This document shows, piece by piece, positions 46,481 to 57,537 of a stretch of DNA of 64,000 nt (the first letter of the stretch is position 1; the number at the start of each line of letters is the position of its first letter). The DNA is taken from the NCBI RefSeq assembly GCF_001659605.2, contig NC_035164.2:18756000-18819999 (forward strand). Reading direction: 5' to 3'. The notes beneath the pieces are model-generated. The model did not search any database. It was not told where the DNA came from and was given only the letters and a program-made list of their open reading frames with translations. A program made the position numbers and the translations under genes. Origin of the DNA: Manihot esculenta. Lineage: Eukaryota > Streptophyta > Magnoliopsida > Malpighiales > Euphorbiaceae.

Positions 46481-48698
46481 TGTAATACCCGGCTAGACTC
46501 CGGTGTCGGAATTCCTACCGTCCGGTGGAATCCCGGATGTCGGAAACCTCTAGAAGGGTAAAAGTATGTTTTATGATATGTTTTCATGTTTTTAATAATT
46601 TTAAGTATGTTTTTAAATGAGTTTTTGCATGAAAAGTCCTTGGAGGAAAACCCAGGTTCGGCCGCCGAAACCCAAGTTCGGCCGCCGAACATGGCATGCA
46701 TGCGGAGGCACATTCGGCCCCCGAACGTGGCCTGGCCAGCCACCTATAAAAGGGTCCCTTAGGTCCGCACGGGCGAGCTTTTCTCCCCCGTTGCCGGCCA
46801 AGGTGAGTCTCCGCCACCCCTCCCTCGATCTTGAGTGTTTTCCTTAGATCTTCCATGATTTTCACGGGTTTTAACTTCTATTTTGAAGATTTGTGAGTAA
46901 AGAGCAAGTTTTGGGTACTTGGAGGTTCAAAGAGCTCAATCTCTCCATCTCCAAGCTAGGATCGCCTTTCCTCTCGTTTCTTCAAAAGGTAAGCTCGGAT
47001 CCACCCTTGTTATGTGTTTTAAACAAGCATTTAAGTTGTTTTATGGGTAGAAATGCATGTTAGGTTTTAAGTTGAGTTTATGGGTTTTGTTGATGATTTG
47101 AACAATGTATGTTGTTTGTGTGTGTTTGAAGTGTTGTAGTTGGGGTATTTGATAGTTTGAGACCCCTAGGTGTGATATATGGTGTTTATGCATGTTTTAG
47201 AACAAGTTTATGCATGATTTGAGAGTTGGGAGGCAAATGTGCATAGAGGAGCCAAAGTTTCTGCCCTTTGGCAGAAACCAGGTTCGGCAGCCGAAGGAGC
47301 TTTCGGCCGCCGAACGTGGCTGGGGAGGCAGGCCTTTCGGCTGCCGAAGTTGCCCCCGAAAGGAGACTTTCGTCTCTGTCTAGGACTTTCGGCCGCCGAA
47401 GGTGCCGCCGAACATGCATGAGTCTCGCCTCTGTCTGGGAGTTTCGGCCGCCGAAGGTGCCGCCGAACCTGCCTGACTTTCGGCTCTTGAGGGACTTTCG
47501 GCCGCCGAACCTGCCGCCGAAAGTGCCCTGTTCAGCCATTTCTTGCATGTTTTTATGTGATGTTTTCATGATGTTATAGGGGGTTTTTGGGGAGTATATT
47601 AGAGTTATGTTTATGTATGTTTGGTCCCTCATTGGAGTCCACCTGTGTAGGTTCGGACCCGAGGAACCGAGGACCCCAGCAGTGAGCCAGCTGCTACAGA
47701 GTTTGTCAGAGCGAGCCAGAGGTGAGTGGAATAAACTTTAAGTTTTAAAATAAACGAAATATGAGTTTTGAGCATGATCCATGCATCATGAATGCCATGA
47801 GATATAGTAGGTTGCTTGCATTAGTATTCACGAATATGTTGCATTGCATTTATGATGTTGATGTGGGTTGGTTATTGGATGACCCTTTAGTCCTCATATG
47901 ATATGATGATGCTACGGCATGAGATATGGTATGGAAGTCCAGGTTGTACCCATTCTACGTCCCTGGCACGATGTAAGAGGAAGTCCAGGTTGTACCCATT
48001 CTACGTCCCTGGCACAGTTGGACTGTATGATATGTTATGTTAAGAGAAAGACCGATTGTACCCATTCTACGTCCCGGCACAGTTGGACTATGTAGAGGAC
48101 TATTGGTGACAATACCATCCGAGATGTGATTTGTTGTGATGTGTTGCATTACATAATGGCATGAAATTTTAATATATGTTTTCTCTATTCTGCTCACTGG
48201 GCTTTGTAGCTCACCCCTCTCCCCTAACCCCAGATGTGCAGGTACAGGGTAGACCAGGAGGTTAGCCAGAGATATGAAGAGTGTATGTAATAGTTAGTTT
48301 GTGGACATGACAGTTGTATTATGATAGTTATGTTATGTGTAATGATATTGAGGATTAGATATTGTGCTTGACATTATGTATTGAGGTATCCCTTTTATTA
48401 CATGATCAAAATGTATTATAATGTTATGGAAGCCAACTCATCTCATGATGTATTTGCCCTTTGAGGCATTGTTGAGGTCCCACAGAGGGATCATAATTAT
48501 GATTATGACTATGTACAGTATATGTTCAGGTTGAGTTGGATGTTTGAAAGAAAGGTTTTAAATTTTTATGTATTTTCTTGATCATGTATGGGATTAAACA
48601 GGTTTCCAAGATGTATGTCAGGCTTGCTATGGGTCCCGGCGGCCTTAAGTCGACCCGGATCCTAGCGCCGGTAGCGGTCCGATTTTCGAGTCGTTACA
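46481..48698 (+). repeat. 5' LTR of element B
   Basis: TGTAATACCCGGC to AGTCGTTACA, 2218 bp. TATAAAA at 46745-46751. Palindromes at 46653-46735 and 47280-47525, including one 55-bp unit (about 47411-47465) absent from the 3' LTR. Three tandem CCAGGTTGTACCCATTCTACG units are at 47938-48080. Confidence 0.96.
46745..46751 (+). promoter_or_regulatory. TATA box of the element B promoter
   Basis: TATAAAA in the context GCCAGCCACCTATAAAAGGG. The same GCCAGCC-ACC-TATAAA block occurs in each LTR of the family that retains this region, always with palindrome clusters upstream and downstream. Transcription would start some 30 bp later, within the LTR. Confidence 0.8.
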
Positions 48699-48701
48699 GA
48701 A

Positions 48702-48713
48702 TGGTATCAGAGC
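48702..48713 (+). promoter_or_regulatory. Primer-binding site of element B (tRNA-iMet type)
   Basis: TGGTATCAGAGC, three bases after the LTR end. Confidence 0.95.
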
Positions 48714-48972
48714 CCTAGGTTCATATGGTCGGACCTAGAGTGTCGGGCTCATAGAGGTTATAGAAGGTCAAGCACAATAGGAAAGGTCATGTCCACTAGG
48801 ATAGGATGTGGAGTCCTGTCTTACATGATGATGTGAAATGCCATGATTATATACATGTGCATTGATGCTATGATATGCTATGATATGTTTATGTGATGAG
48901 GGTTCATGTGTGCCCACATGAACCATATGATGCTAATGCTTGCTTGATGTGTACTGTTTTTCAGAAAATAGG

Positions 48973-51900
48973 ATGAGGGGAACTCGTCGATCTGCACGAT
49001 TGACTGGAGTGCCACCTGAGGATGAGGGCACGAGTGCCCGTCCTCCCACATTGCCTAGGGCAATGTCTTGTAGAGCCAACAGAGATAGAGTGTCAAGGGA
49101 CCCTAGAAGGTCTTTTGATGCTAGCAGAAGGGGGACTGATAGAGGAGGAAGTTCTTCAGATGTGAGGGAGGTTATGGAAGAGGATCAGAGGAGGGACGGG
49201 AACCTGGATGTGAGCATGCAGGAAGAAGGGACAGGGGAGTCTCAGGGAGGCGTTCAGGCCTCGGGGTATGGTTTTCCACCCCACTATCCACCCTTCCCAC
49301 AGGGTTCAGGGTATCCGATGGGAGGTACATCGGATTACTCCAGCTTTAACCCCTACCCTACCTACATGCCCTATCCACCTTTCTATCCACCTTACACACA
49401 GTACCCAGCTTATCCACCCTCACCCTTCTATCCAAACCCGACAAACCCCACCTCGGGTAATGCTGCACCTCCACCTCCACCACCTACAGAACCAGCAGCC
49501 CCAGTTACTCAACCTCCTAGACCTAGCTCAGCTGATGGGAGCAAGGTAAAGATGACAGATTACCTCAAGCTGGATGCTCCCAAATACAAGTCAGGGGATG
49601 ACCCCTTTGAGTATCTGAGAGTGGTGAAGACAATAACTGATGAGCTAGGGGCAAGTGACAGCAGGGCCATTCAGATGGCAGGGTTCACCTTAAAGTGCAA
49701 GAAGGCACGGGAATGGTTCAAGTGTTATGTGGACCCGAGGCTAGACGGTATGACATGGGATGAATTTGCGAATGAGTTCGCTGGATGGGCTTTTCCAGAC
49801 AGTTCTAGAGAACTGAAGATGATTGAGTTTGAGCAACTAAGGCAGTCAGAGCACATGGGTGTAGAGGAGTTCACGGATAAATTCTTGGAGCTATTGCCTT
49901 TTTCAGGGCAAGCTCTAGATACAGATACGAAGAAAGCCAAGAAATATGTTATGAAGCTGCATTCCAGGTACTCCTCGTTAGTTCAGTCAGCTGAGAGAGA
50001 AAGTTTCCACACTGTGGTGGATATGGCTCGAAGAATGGAAGCAAGTGCTATAGTTGAGGGGTCAGTGAAGCAGTCAGTGACCCAGTCTTCAGGGGTTAAG
50101 ACCCCAGGCAGAGGAGGACCAGGTTTCTCTTCTCAGAGCTCAGGTAAGAAGAGGTGGGATAACACCACCAGGAAGTCGAAGAAGAATAAGTTTTGGAACA
50201 AGCTGAAATCCGGTCGGGGATTTAGCGGTGGCTCGAGCTCAGGCTCAGATGGTACAGAATGCCAGAGATGTGGAAGACCACACAGGGGAGTGTGTCGAGC
50301 TGGGACTAACACATGTTTCAGATGTGGACAGGAGGGACACATGGCTCGGGATTGTCCTAGAGCACCTTTTATGGGCCAGCCCCAGCAGACAGCTTCTGGT
50401 AGTGTGGCACAGCCAGCAGTTCCAGCCACAACTCAGGGCAGTGGCAGAGGTAGAGGGAGAGGGGCAGCCTCTTCTTCTGGTTCCCGAGGTGAAGGTCCAT
50501 CAGCTCCAGCCAGGATCTTCACCATGACTCAGCAGGAGGCTAACACATCCAACACCGTGGTGTCAGGTAATCTCGTCATTGGGTGTTCTGATGTGTATGC
50601 ATTAATGGACCCAGGTGCATCTCATTCATTTATTGCTCCGAGAGCCGTTGAGAGGTTGGGTCTGATAGTCTCTGGGTTAGAGTGTCCCCTATGGGTCAGT
50701 GGACCCAAGTGTGACCCGTCAGTGGCAGTGTCAGTCTGCCAGTACAGTCCAGTTTTTGTTGAGGGAAGATGCCTCTCCGCCGACCTTGTGGTTCTAGATT
50801 TGACAGATTTTGACGTCATTCTAGGGATGGATTGGCTATCTACCCATGGTGCTACCTTGGACTGCAGGGACAAGGTAGTCAAGTTCAGAGATCAGAACGG
50901 GTCAGAGGTCGTCTTCAGAGGAGACAAGAGGGGCACGCCTAGAGGTTTGATATCAGCTCTTCAGGCTCGTAGGTTGCTTAGGAAGGGATGTCAGGGGTAC
51001 TTAGCTCATGTGAGAGAGCTAGACAGTCAGGTCAGGGAGCCGGCCTCGGTGCCAGTTGTCAGAGAGTTTCAGGATGTCTTTCCTGATGAGCTTCCAGGTT
51101 TACCACCTGCTAGGGAGATAGAGTTCGAGATAGAGTTGGTGCCTGGAACTAGACCGATCTCTATCCCTCCCTACAGGAAGGCCCCAGCCGAGTTAAGGGA
51201 GTTGAAGGAACAGTTGCAAGAGTTGGTAGAGAAGGGCTTCATCCGACAGAGTACCTCACCATGGGGTGCTCCGGTTTTGTTCGTGAGAAAGAAGGATGGA
51301 TCCCTCAGACTTTGTATCAACTACAGGCAGTTGAACAAGGTCACTACCAAGAATAGGTACCCTCTGCCAAGGATCGATGATCTATTCGACCAGCTAGCAG
51401 GAGCGGGTTGTTTCTCCAAAATAGATCTGAGATCGGGGTACCATCAGCTAAGGATAAGGAAAGAAGATGTGCCGAAGACAGCTTTCAGGACCAGATATGG
51501 GCATTTTGAGTTCCTTGTGATGCCGTTCGGGTTAACCAACGCCCCTGCAGCATTCATGGATCTCATGAACATAGTGTTTAGTCAATACCTGGATCACTTC
51601 GTTATTGTCTTCATAGATGATATCTTAGTGTATTCCAGGAATGCAGAGGAGCATGCCCATCATTTGAGGTTGGTTCTGCAGACTTTGAGGGAACATGGCT
51701 TGTATGCCAAGTTCTCTAAATGTGAATTCTGGCTGAGGAGCATTTCGTTCTTGGGGCATGTAGTGTCAGAGAATGGGATAGAGGTAGACCCCAAGAAGAC
51801 AGAGACTGTGGCTAACTGGCCTAGACCCACTTCAGTGACAGAGATTAGAAGTTTCTTGGGTTTGGCAGGTTACTACAGGAGGTTCGTTCAGGACTTCTCA

Positions 51901-54069
51901 AAGATAGCAGCTCCTCTGACCAGACTAACCAGGAAGAATCAGAAGTTTCTGTGGATCGACCAGTGCGAAGAGAGTTTTGAAGAGCTTAAGAAGAGGTTGA
52001 CTTCAGCACCAGTTTTAGCTCTGCCATCTAGTGATGAGGACTTTACGGTCTTTTGTGATGCGTCCCGTGTGGGACTGGGTTGTGTACTAATGCAGAATGA
52101 GAAGGTGATTGCTTATGCTTCTAGGCAGCTAAAGAAGCATGAGTTGAATTACCCCACACATGACCTAGAGATGGCAGCAATAATCTTTGCACTCAAGATG
52201 TGGAGGCACTACCTCTATGGGGTTAAATGTGAGATATTTACAGATCATAAAAGCCTGCAGTACATCCTGAGTCAAAGAGACTTGAATTTGAGACAGAGGA
52301 GATGGGTAGAGCTGCTGAGTGACTACGATTGTAAAATTCAGTATCACCCGGGTAAGGCGAATGTCGTGGCAGACGCCCTAAGCCGGAAGTCACTAGGCAG
52401 TTTATCCCATATATCGGCAGAGAGGAGGCCAGTGGTGAAGGAGTTTTACAAGCTTATTGAGGAAAGTCTACAGATGGAGTTGTCTGGTACAGGTGCCTTA
52501 GTGGCCCAGATGAGAGTGGCACCCGTGTTTCTGGAGCAGGTGGCTCAGAAACAGCATGAGGACCCGGAGTTAGTGAAGATTGCCAGGACTGTTCAGTCAG
52601 GCAATAATAGTGAGTTCAGATTCGACAGCAAGGGGATCCTCCGCTATGGGAGCAGACTATGTGTACCAGATGACATAGGGCTAAAAGGAGACATTATGAG
52701 AGAGGCTCATAATGCAAGATACAGCGTTCACCCCGGAGCCACCAAGATGTATCAAGATCTAAAGAAGGTTTATTGGTGGCCAGCTATGAAGAAAGAAGTG
52801 GCACAGTTCGTGTCAGCCTGCGAAGTGTGTCAGAGGGTGAAGCTGGAACATCAGAAGCCGGCTGGAATGCTTAACCCGCTACCTATTCCAGAGTGGAAAT
52901 GGGAGAATATAGCTATGGACTTCGTAGTGGGGTTACCGGCAGCGTCCAACAGAGTGGACTCCATATGGGTGATTGTGGACAGACTCACCAAATCTGCTCA
53001 CTTCATTCCTGTCAGGAGTGGCTACTCTGTGGACAAGTTGGCGCAGGTGTATGTGGATGAGATCGTCAGGCTGCATGGGGTTCCTGTTTCAATAGTGTCA
53101 GATAGAGGGCCCCAGTTCACCTCCAGATTTTGGCGGAGTCTGCAGAATGCCATGGGTACTAGGTTGGATTTCAGCACTGCCTTCCACCCCCAGACTGATG
53201 GACAGTCAGAAAGGACCATCCAGACTATCGAGGATATGCTTAGAATGTGTGTGCTGGACTTTGGCGGTTCTTGGAGGCAGCATCTACCTTTGGTGGAGTT
53301 TGCCTACAACAACAGCCATCATGCTAGCATCGGGATGGCTCCATATGAAGCTTTGTACGGAAGGAAGTGTAGATCACCTGTTTGCTGGGAGGAAGTTGGA
53401 GAAAAGGCCTTAGCAGGGCCTGAGCTAGTAGAGATCACCAGCAGGGTGGTACCCATAATCAGAGAGAGAATCAAGACTGCTGCCAGCAGACAGAAAAGCT
53501 ATGCAGACGTCCGCAGAAGACTGTTAGAGTTTCAGGAGGGGGATCTGGTATTGCTCAAGGTGTCTCCAATGAAAGGAGTGGTTCGCTTCGGGAAGAAAGG
53601 TAAACTAGCCCCACGATACATCGGACCCTTTGAAATCTTGCAAAAGATTGGGAATGTGTCGTACAAGCTGGATTTACCTGCTTCAATGGAAAGAATCCAT
53701 CCGGTTTTCCATGTTTCTATGTTGAGGAAGTTTATGTCAGATCCGAGCAAGGTTCTTAGTGAGCCTGATGTGGAGGTCCAAGAGGATCTCACCTATGTTG
53801 AACAGCCAGTACGGATCGTAGACACCCAGATCAGAAAATTAAGAAACAAGGAAATCTCGATGGTGAAAGTCCTGTGGAACCACCACAACTTGGAAGAATG
53901 CACTTGGGAGACATGGGAGTCTATGCTCCAGCAGTACCCTCATCTCTTTTATGGTTGGATTTCTTTGTGTTTATGTGCTATGTATGTATGTATGTTATGT
54001 TGTTTTGCTATGCATGTACTAGTTGAGGTACATTCGGGGACGAATGTTCTTAAGGGGGGGAGAATGTAA
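48973..54069 (+). CDS. gag-pol polyprotein of element B (chromovirus), intact frame with lost stop
   Basis: 1698 residues from the ATG at 48973. An in-frame ATG at 48940 exists, but the later one is shared by A and C and follows a splice-acceptor-like TTTTTCAG. Order by residue: basic N terminus; Pro/Tyr-rich region about 90-160; gag core about 195-350; zinc knuckle [14 protein letters not shown] about 447-460; Arg/Gly stretch; protease DPGASHS about 545; RT with FIDDILVYS about 880; RNase H with [10 protein letters not shown] about 1026; integrase HHCC about 1245-1300 and D, D, E with the last pair near 1375 and 1411; GPF module about 1550; chromodomain about 1616-1658. CINYRQLN replaces the usual CIDYRQLN in RT. 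The stop used by A and C after YPHLF is TAT here, adding 39 residues that run to the LTR edge. The chromodomain suggests targeting to methylated histone H3, as known for chromoviruses. Confidence 0.95.
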   Translation: MRGTRRSARLTGVPPEDEGTSARPPTLPRAMSCRANRDRVSRDPRRSFDASRRGTDRGGSSSDVREVMEEDQRRDGNLDVSMQEEGTGESQGGVQASGYGFPPHYPPFPQGSGYPMGGTSDYSSFNPYPTYMPYPPFYPPYTQYPAYPPSPFYPNPTNPTSGNAAPPPPPPTEPAAPVTQPPRPSSADGSKVKMTDYLKLDAPKYKSGDDPFEYLRVVKTITDELGASDSRAIQMAGFTLKCKKAREWFKCYVDPRLDGMTWDEFANEFAGWAFPDSSRELKMIEFEQLRQSEHMGVEEFTDKFLELLPFSGQALDTDTKKAKKYVMKLHSRYSSLVQSAERESFHTVVDMARRMEASAIVEGSVKQSVTQSSGVKTPGRGGPGFSSQSSGKKRWDNTTRKSKKNKFWNKLKSGRGFSGGSSSGSDGTECQRCGRPHRGVCRAGTNTCFRCGQEGHMARDCPRAPFMGQPQQTASGSVAQPAVPATTQGSGRGRGRGAASSSGSRGEGPSAPARIFTMTQQEANTSNTVVSGNLVIGCSDVYALMDPGASHSFIAPRAVERLGLIVSGLECPLWVSGPKCDPSVAVSVCQYSPVFVEGRCLSADLVVLDLTDFDVILGMDWLSTHGATLDCRDKVVKFRDQNGSEVVFRGDKRGTPRGLISALQARRLLRKGCQGYLAHVRELDSQVREPASVPVVREFQDVFPDELPGLPPAREIEFEIELVPGTRPISIPPYRKAPAELRELKEQLQELVEKGFIRQSTSPWGAPVLFVRKKDGSLRLCINYRQLNKVTTKNRYPLPRIDDLFDQLAGAGCFSKIDLRSGYHQLRIRKEDVPKTAFRTRYGHFEFLVMPFGLTNAPAAFMDLMNIVFSQYLDHFVIVFIDDILVYSRNAEEHAHHLRLVLQTLREHGLYAKFSKCEFWLRSISFLGHVVSENGIEVDPKKTETVANWPRPTSVTEIRSFLGLAGYYRRFVQDFSKIAAPLTRLTRKNQKFLWIDQCEESFEELKKRLTSAPVLALPSSDEDFTVFCDASRVGLGCVLMQNEKVIAYASRQLKKHELNYPTHDLEMAAIIFALKMWRHYLYGVKCEIFTDHKSLQYILSQRDLNLRQRRWVELLSDYDCKIQYHPGKANVVADALSRKSLGSLSHISAERRPVVKEFYKLIEESLQMELSGTGALVAQMRVAPVFLEQVAQKQHEDPELVKIARTVQSGNNSEFRFDSKGILRYGSRLCVPDDIGLKGDIMREAHNARYSVHPGATKMYQDLKKVYWWPAMKKEVAQFVSACEVCQRVKLEHQKPAGMLNPLPIPEWKWENIAMDFVVGLPAASNRVDSIWVIVDRLTKSAHFIPVRSGYSVDKLAQVYVDEIVRLHGVPVSIVSDRGPQFTSRFWRSLQNAMGTRLDFSTAFHPQTDGQSERTIQTIEDMLRMCVLDFGGSWRQHLPLVEFAYNNSHHASIGMAPYEALYGRKCRSPVCWEEVGEKALAGPELVEITSRVVPIIRERIKTAASRQKSYADVRRRLLEFQEGDLVLLKVSPMKGVVRFGKKGKLAPRYIGPFEILQKIGNVSYKLDLPASMERIHPVFHVSMLRKFMSDPSKVLSEPDVEVQEDLTYVEQPVRIVDTQIRKLRNKEISMVKVLWNHHNLEECTWETWESMLQQYPHLFYGWISLCLCAMYVCMLCCFAMHVLVEVHSGTNVLKGGRM
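54028..54064 (+). promoter_or_regulatory. Stem-loop and polypurine tract of element B
   Basis: GTACATTCG, GGGA, CGAATGTTC: the same stem-loop as in A and C with one mismatched pair, then AAGGGGGGGAGAA touching the 3' LTR. Here both also lie inside the extended reading frame. Confidence 0.85.
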
Positions 54070-56227
54070 TACCCGGCTAGACTCCGGTGTCGGAATTCCT
54101 ACCGTCCGGTGGAATCCCGGATGTCGGAAACCTCTAGAAGGGTAAAAGTATGTTTTATGATATGTTTTCATGTTTTTAATAATTTTAAGTATGTTTTTAA
54201 ATGAGTTTTTGCATGAAAAGTCCTTGGAGGAAAACCCAGGTTCGGCCGCCGAAACCCAAGTTCGGCCGCCGAACATGGCATGCATGCGGAGGCACATTCG
54301 GCCCCCGAACGTGGCCTGGCCAGCCACCTATAAAAGGGTCCCTTAGGTCCGCACGGGCGAGCTTTTCTCCCCCGTTGCCGGCCAAGGTGAGTCTCCGCCA
54401 CCCCTCCCTCGATCTTGAGTGTTTTCCTTAGATCTTCCATGATTTTCACGGGTTTTAACTTCTGTTTTGAAGATTTGTGAGTAAAGAGCAAGTTTTGGGT
54501 ACTTGGAGGTTCAAAGAGCTCAATCTCTCCATCTCCAAGCTAGGATCGCCTTTCCTCTCGTTTCTTCAAGAGGTAAGCTCGGATCCACCCTTGTTATGTG
54601 TTTTAAACAAGCATTTAAGTTGTTTTATGGGTAGAAATGCATGTTAGGTTTTAAGTTGAGTTTATGGGTTTTGTTGATGATTTGAACAATGTATGTTGTT
54701 TGTGTGTGTTTGAAGTGTTGTAGTTGGGGTATTTGATAGTTTGAGACCCCTAGGTGTGATATATGGTGTTTATGCATGTTTTAGAACAAGTTTATGCATG
54801 ATTTGAGAGTTGGGAGGCAAATGTGCATAGAGGAGCCAAAGTTTCTGCCCTTTGGCAGAAACCAGGTTCGGCAGCCGAAGGAGCTTTCGGCCGCCGAACG
54901 TGGCTGGGGAGGCAGGCCTTTCGGCTGCCGAAGTTGCCCCCGAAAGGAGACTTTCGTCTCTGTCTAGGACTTTCGGCCGCCGAAGGTGCCGCCGAACCTG
55001 CCTGACTTTCGGCTCTAGAGGGACTTTCGGCCGCCGAACCTGCCGCCGAAAGTGCCCTGTTCAGCCATTTCTTGCATGTTTTTATGTGATGTTTTCATGA
55101 TGTTATAGGGGGTTTTTGGGGAGTATATTAGAGTTATGTTTATGTATGTTTGGTCCCTCATTGGAGTCCACCTGTGTAGGTTCGGACCCGAGGAACCGAG
55201 GACCCCAGCAGTGAGCCAGCTGCTACAGAGTTTGTCAGAGCGAGCCAGAGGTGAGTGGAATAAACTTTAAGTTTTAAAATAAACGAAATATGAGTTTTGA
55301 GCATGATCCATGCATCATGAATGCCATGAGATATAGTAGGTTGCTTGCATTAGTATTCACGAATATGTTGCATTGCATTTATGATGTTGATGTGGGTTGG
55401 TTATTGGATGACCCTTTAGTCCTCATATGATATGATGATGCTACGGCATGAGATATGGTATGGAAGTCCAGGTTGTACCCATTCTACGTCCCTGACACGA
55501 TGTAAGAGGAAGTCCAGGTTGTACCCATTCTACGTCCCTGGCACAGTTGGACTGTATGATATGTTATGTTAAGAGAAAGACCGGTTGTACCCATTCTACG
55601 TCCCGGCACAGTTGGACTATGTAGAGGACTATTGGTGACAATACCATCCGAGATGTGATTTGTTGTGATGTGTTGCATTACATAATGGCATGAAATTTTA
55701 ATATATGTTTTCTCTATTATGCTCACTGGGCTTTGTAGCTCACCCCTCTCCCCTAACCCCAGATGTGCAGGTACAGGGTAGACCAGGAGGTTAGCCAGAG
55801 ATATGAAGAGTGTATGTAATAGTTAGTTTGTGGACATGACAGTTGTATTATGATAGTTATGTTATGTGTAATGATATTGAGGATTAGATATTGTGCTTGA
55901 CATTATGTATTGAGGTATCCCTTTTATTACATGATCAAAATGTATTATAATGTTATGGAAGCCAACTCATCTCATGATGTATTTGCCCTTTGAGGCATTG
56001 TTGAGGTCCCACAGAGGGATCATAATTATGATTATGACTATGTACAGTATATGTTCAGGTTGAGTTGGATGTTTGAAAGAAAGGTTTTAAATTTTTATGT
56101 ATTTTCTTGATCATGTATGGGATTAAACAGGTTTCCAGGATGTATGTCAGGCTTGCTACGGGTCCCGGCGGCCTTAAGTCGACCCGGATCCTAGCGCCAG
56201 TAGCGGTCCGATTTTCGGGTCGTTACA
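54065..56227 (+). repeat. 3' LTR of element B
   Basis: 2163 bp, otherwise nearly identical to 46481-48698. It ends GGTCGTTACA at 56227, followed by TTTTG. Confidence 0.96.
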
Positions 56228-56232
56228 TTTTG

Positions 56233-57200
56233 CACAATCGATTGAATCTTTCCTAATATTCATATAGCTCTTCATAATCTTTTTGCTTGATGCAATTGAT
56301 CTCTCTTCTGATGCCAATAACTTTTGTGGTTCGAAAGTATTTGCTCAAGAAGGCTCTCACTATCCCTTCATATGAAGTGATGGATCCGGGTGGTAAATAG
56401 AACAACCAATCTTTGGCAAAATCATCAAGAGAAAAGGGAAAGGCTCTTAATTTAACATGCTCTTCAAAAATACCTTGAGCCCTCATTGTTGAGCATACAA
56501 TGTAAATTCTTTAAGATGCTTGTGTGGATCTTCATTCTCCAAACCTCTGAATTTTGGAAGTAGGTGAATTAATCCGGATTTAAGCTCAAAAGGGGCTATC
56601 AAAGGTGGGTAAGTGATGCACCATAGTGCTTGATCATCCACGGGTGTTGCTAGTGCGCGAAGAGTCCTTTCTTGTGCCATTGGAGCTCTCACCTCAACAT
56701 TTTCAGCTTCAAATTCAGCAAGGACAGTGGCTGGTTCAAGAGCAGCAGGTGCTGCAATTTTTTTCTCTTCAGGTGCTGCTGTGGCTGCCCTTATTGCAGC
56801 TGATTCAGCTGCTGTTTTGGGGGCTGGTTATGGAATTTTTTTCGCAAAAATTTCTGATTTTTGGGCTGGTTCGATTGCAGTAGCTTGCATATCATTTGTG
56901 GATGAATCTATCACCTCTGCAGCAGATTGTGCAGTAAATTCAGCAGCTGGTTCAGCAATTCTGCAGCTAGTTCTTGTGATAGATTCAGCAGGTGCAGCAG
57001 CAAATTCTACAAGTACAGTAGGTATAGCAGGTGTAGCAGTAGGTACTCCAGTGTTTTGTGCAGCAGATATAGTAGCAGATGAAGCAAATTCAGCAGCTGA
57101 TTCAGTTTCAAGTGCAGTGGCTATTTTAGCAATTGGTTCAGCATCTGATTCAACAACTACATCAGTGATTTATGCAGCAGACTCAGCAGCTGGTTCTGTT
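56233..57200 (-). pseudogene. gag, N-terminal half, of element J with Ala/Glu-rich leader
   Basis: Minus strand. About 57200-56700 encodes some 165 residues of low-complexity Ala/Glu/Pro/Thr sequence with recurrent EPAAE and ESAA peptides and two stops. 56692-56486 then encodes APMAQERTLRALATP and the gag start (LIHLLPKFRGLENEDPHKHL). After a frame break near 56485, 56486-56253 encodes FPFSLDDFAKDWLFYLPPG and SKYFRTTKVIGIRREI, the usual core of Athila-like gag. It ends at the B insertion and continues at 46475. Inactive. Confidence 0.85.
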
Positions 57201-57514
57201 TCTTAGGACAGAAGGTTTGACAGCAGATTTAGCTTTGAATTCAGCAGCAAGTGGCACAAATTATTCTGTTTCTTGGACAGCAGTCTTGACAGTAGGTGCA
57301 GAAGGTGATTCTTCAGCAGCATTGGTTTGACTGTGTTGTGCAACAAATTGAATTGCAGCTTCCAAATTGGTGGCTGCTGTTTGATGAAGACTGTTTTGAG
57401 GCTTGGTTCCTCGGATTGGCTTGTCTTAATGTGCGCTCAATTTCTGAATTGTAGAGTAGATTTTCTTTACGTCCACTCCTGGTCATGAAAGAAAAATAAG
57501 TTAGTTAAATTAAG

Positions 57515-57532
57515 TCCCCAGCAACGGTGCCA
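57515..57532 (-). promoter_or_regulatory. Primer-binding site of element J
   Basis: Minus strand TGGCACCGTTGCTGGGGA, five bases inside the 5' LTR end at 57538. It differs at two bases from TGGCGCCGTTGCCGGGGA, the site widely found in Athila and Tat elements (tRNA-Asp type). It fixes the orientation of J. Confidence 0.9.
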
Positions 57533-57537
57533 ATTTT

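Larger units (their letters stand above)
46481..56227 (+). mobile_element. Element B: full-length gypsy chromovirus with intact gag-pol frame
   Basis: 5' LTR 46481-48698, PBS, gag-pol, stem-loop, polypurine tract, 3' LTR 54065-56227; TTTTG at 46476-46480 and 56228-56232. By eye about 10 substitutions and one 55-bp indel separate the LTRs (near 0.5 percent), the lowest of any pair here, so this is the youngest full-length insertion. The reading frame has no stop from gag to chromodomain. It interrupts the gag of J. This is the best candidate in the window for an element able to move. Confidence 0.96.

Noticed and set aside
56727..57206. Plus-strand open frame of 159 residues rich in Ala, Ser and Val
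   Set aside because: Complement of the Ala/Glu-rich gag leader of J. The minus strand joins directly to recognisable gag, so the plus frame is a shadow.
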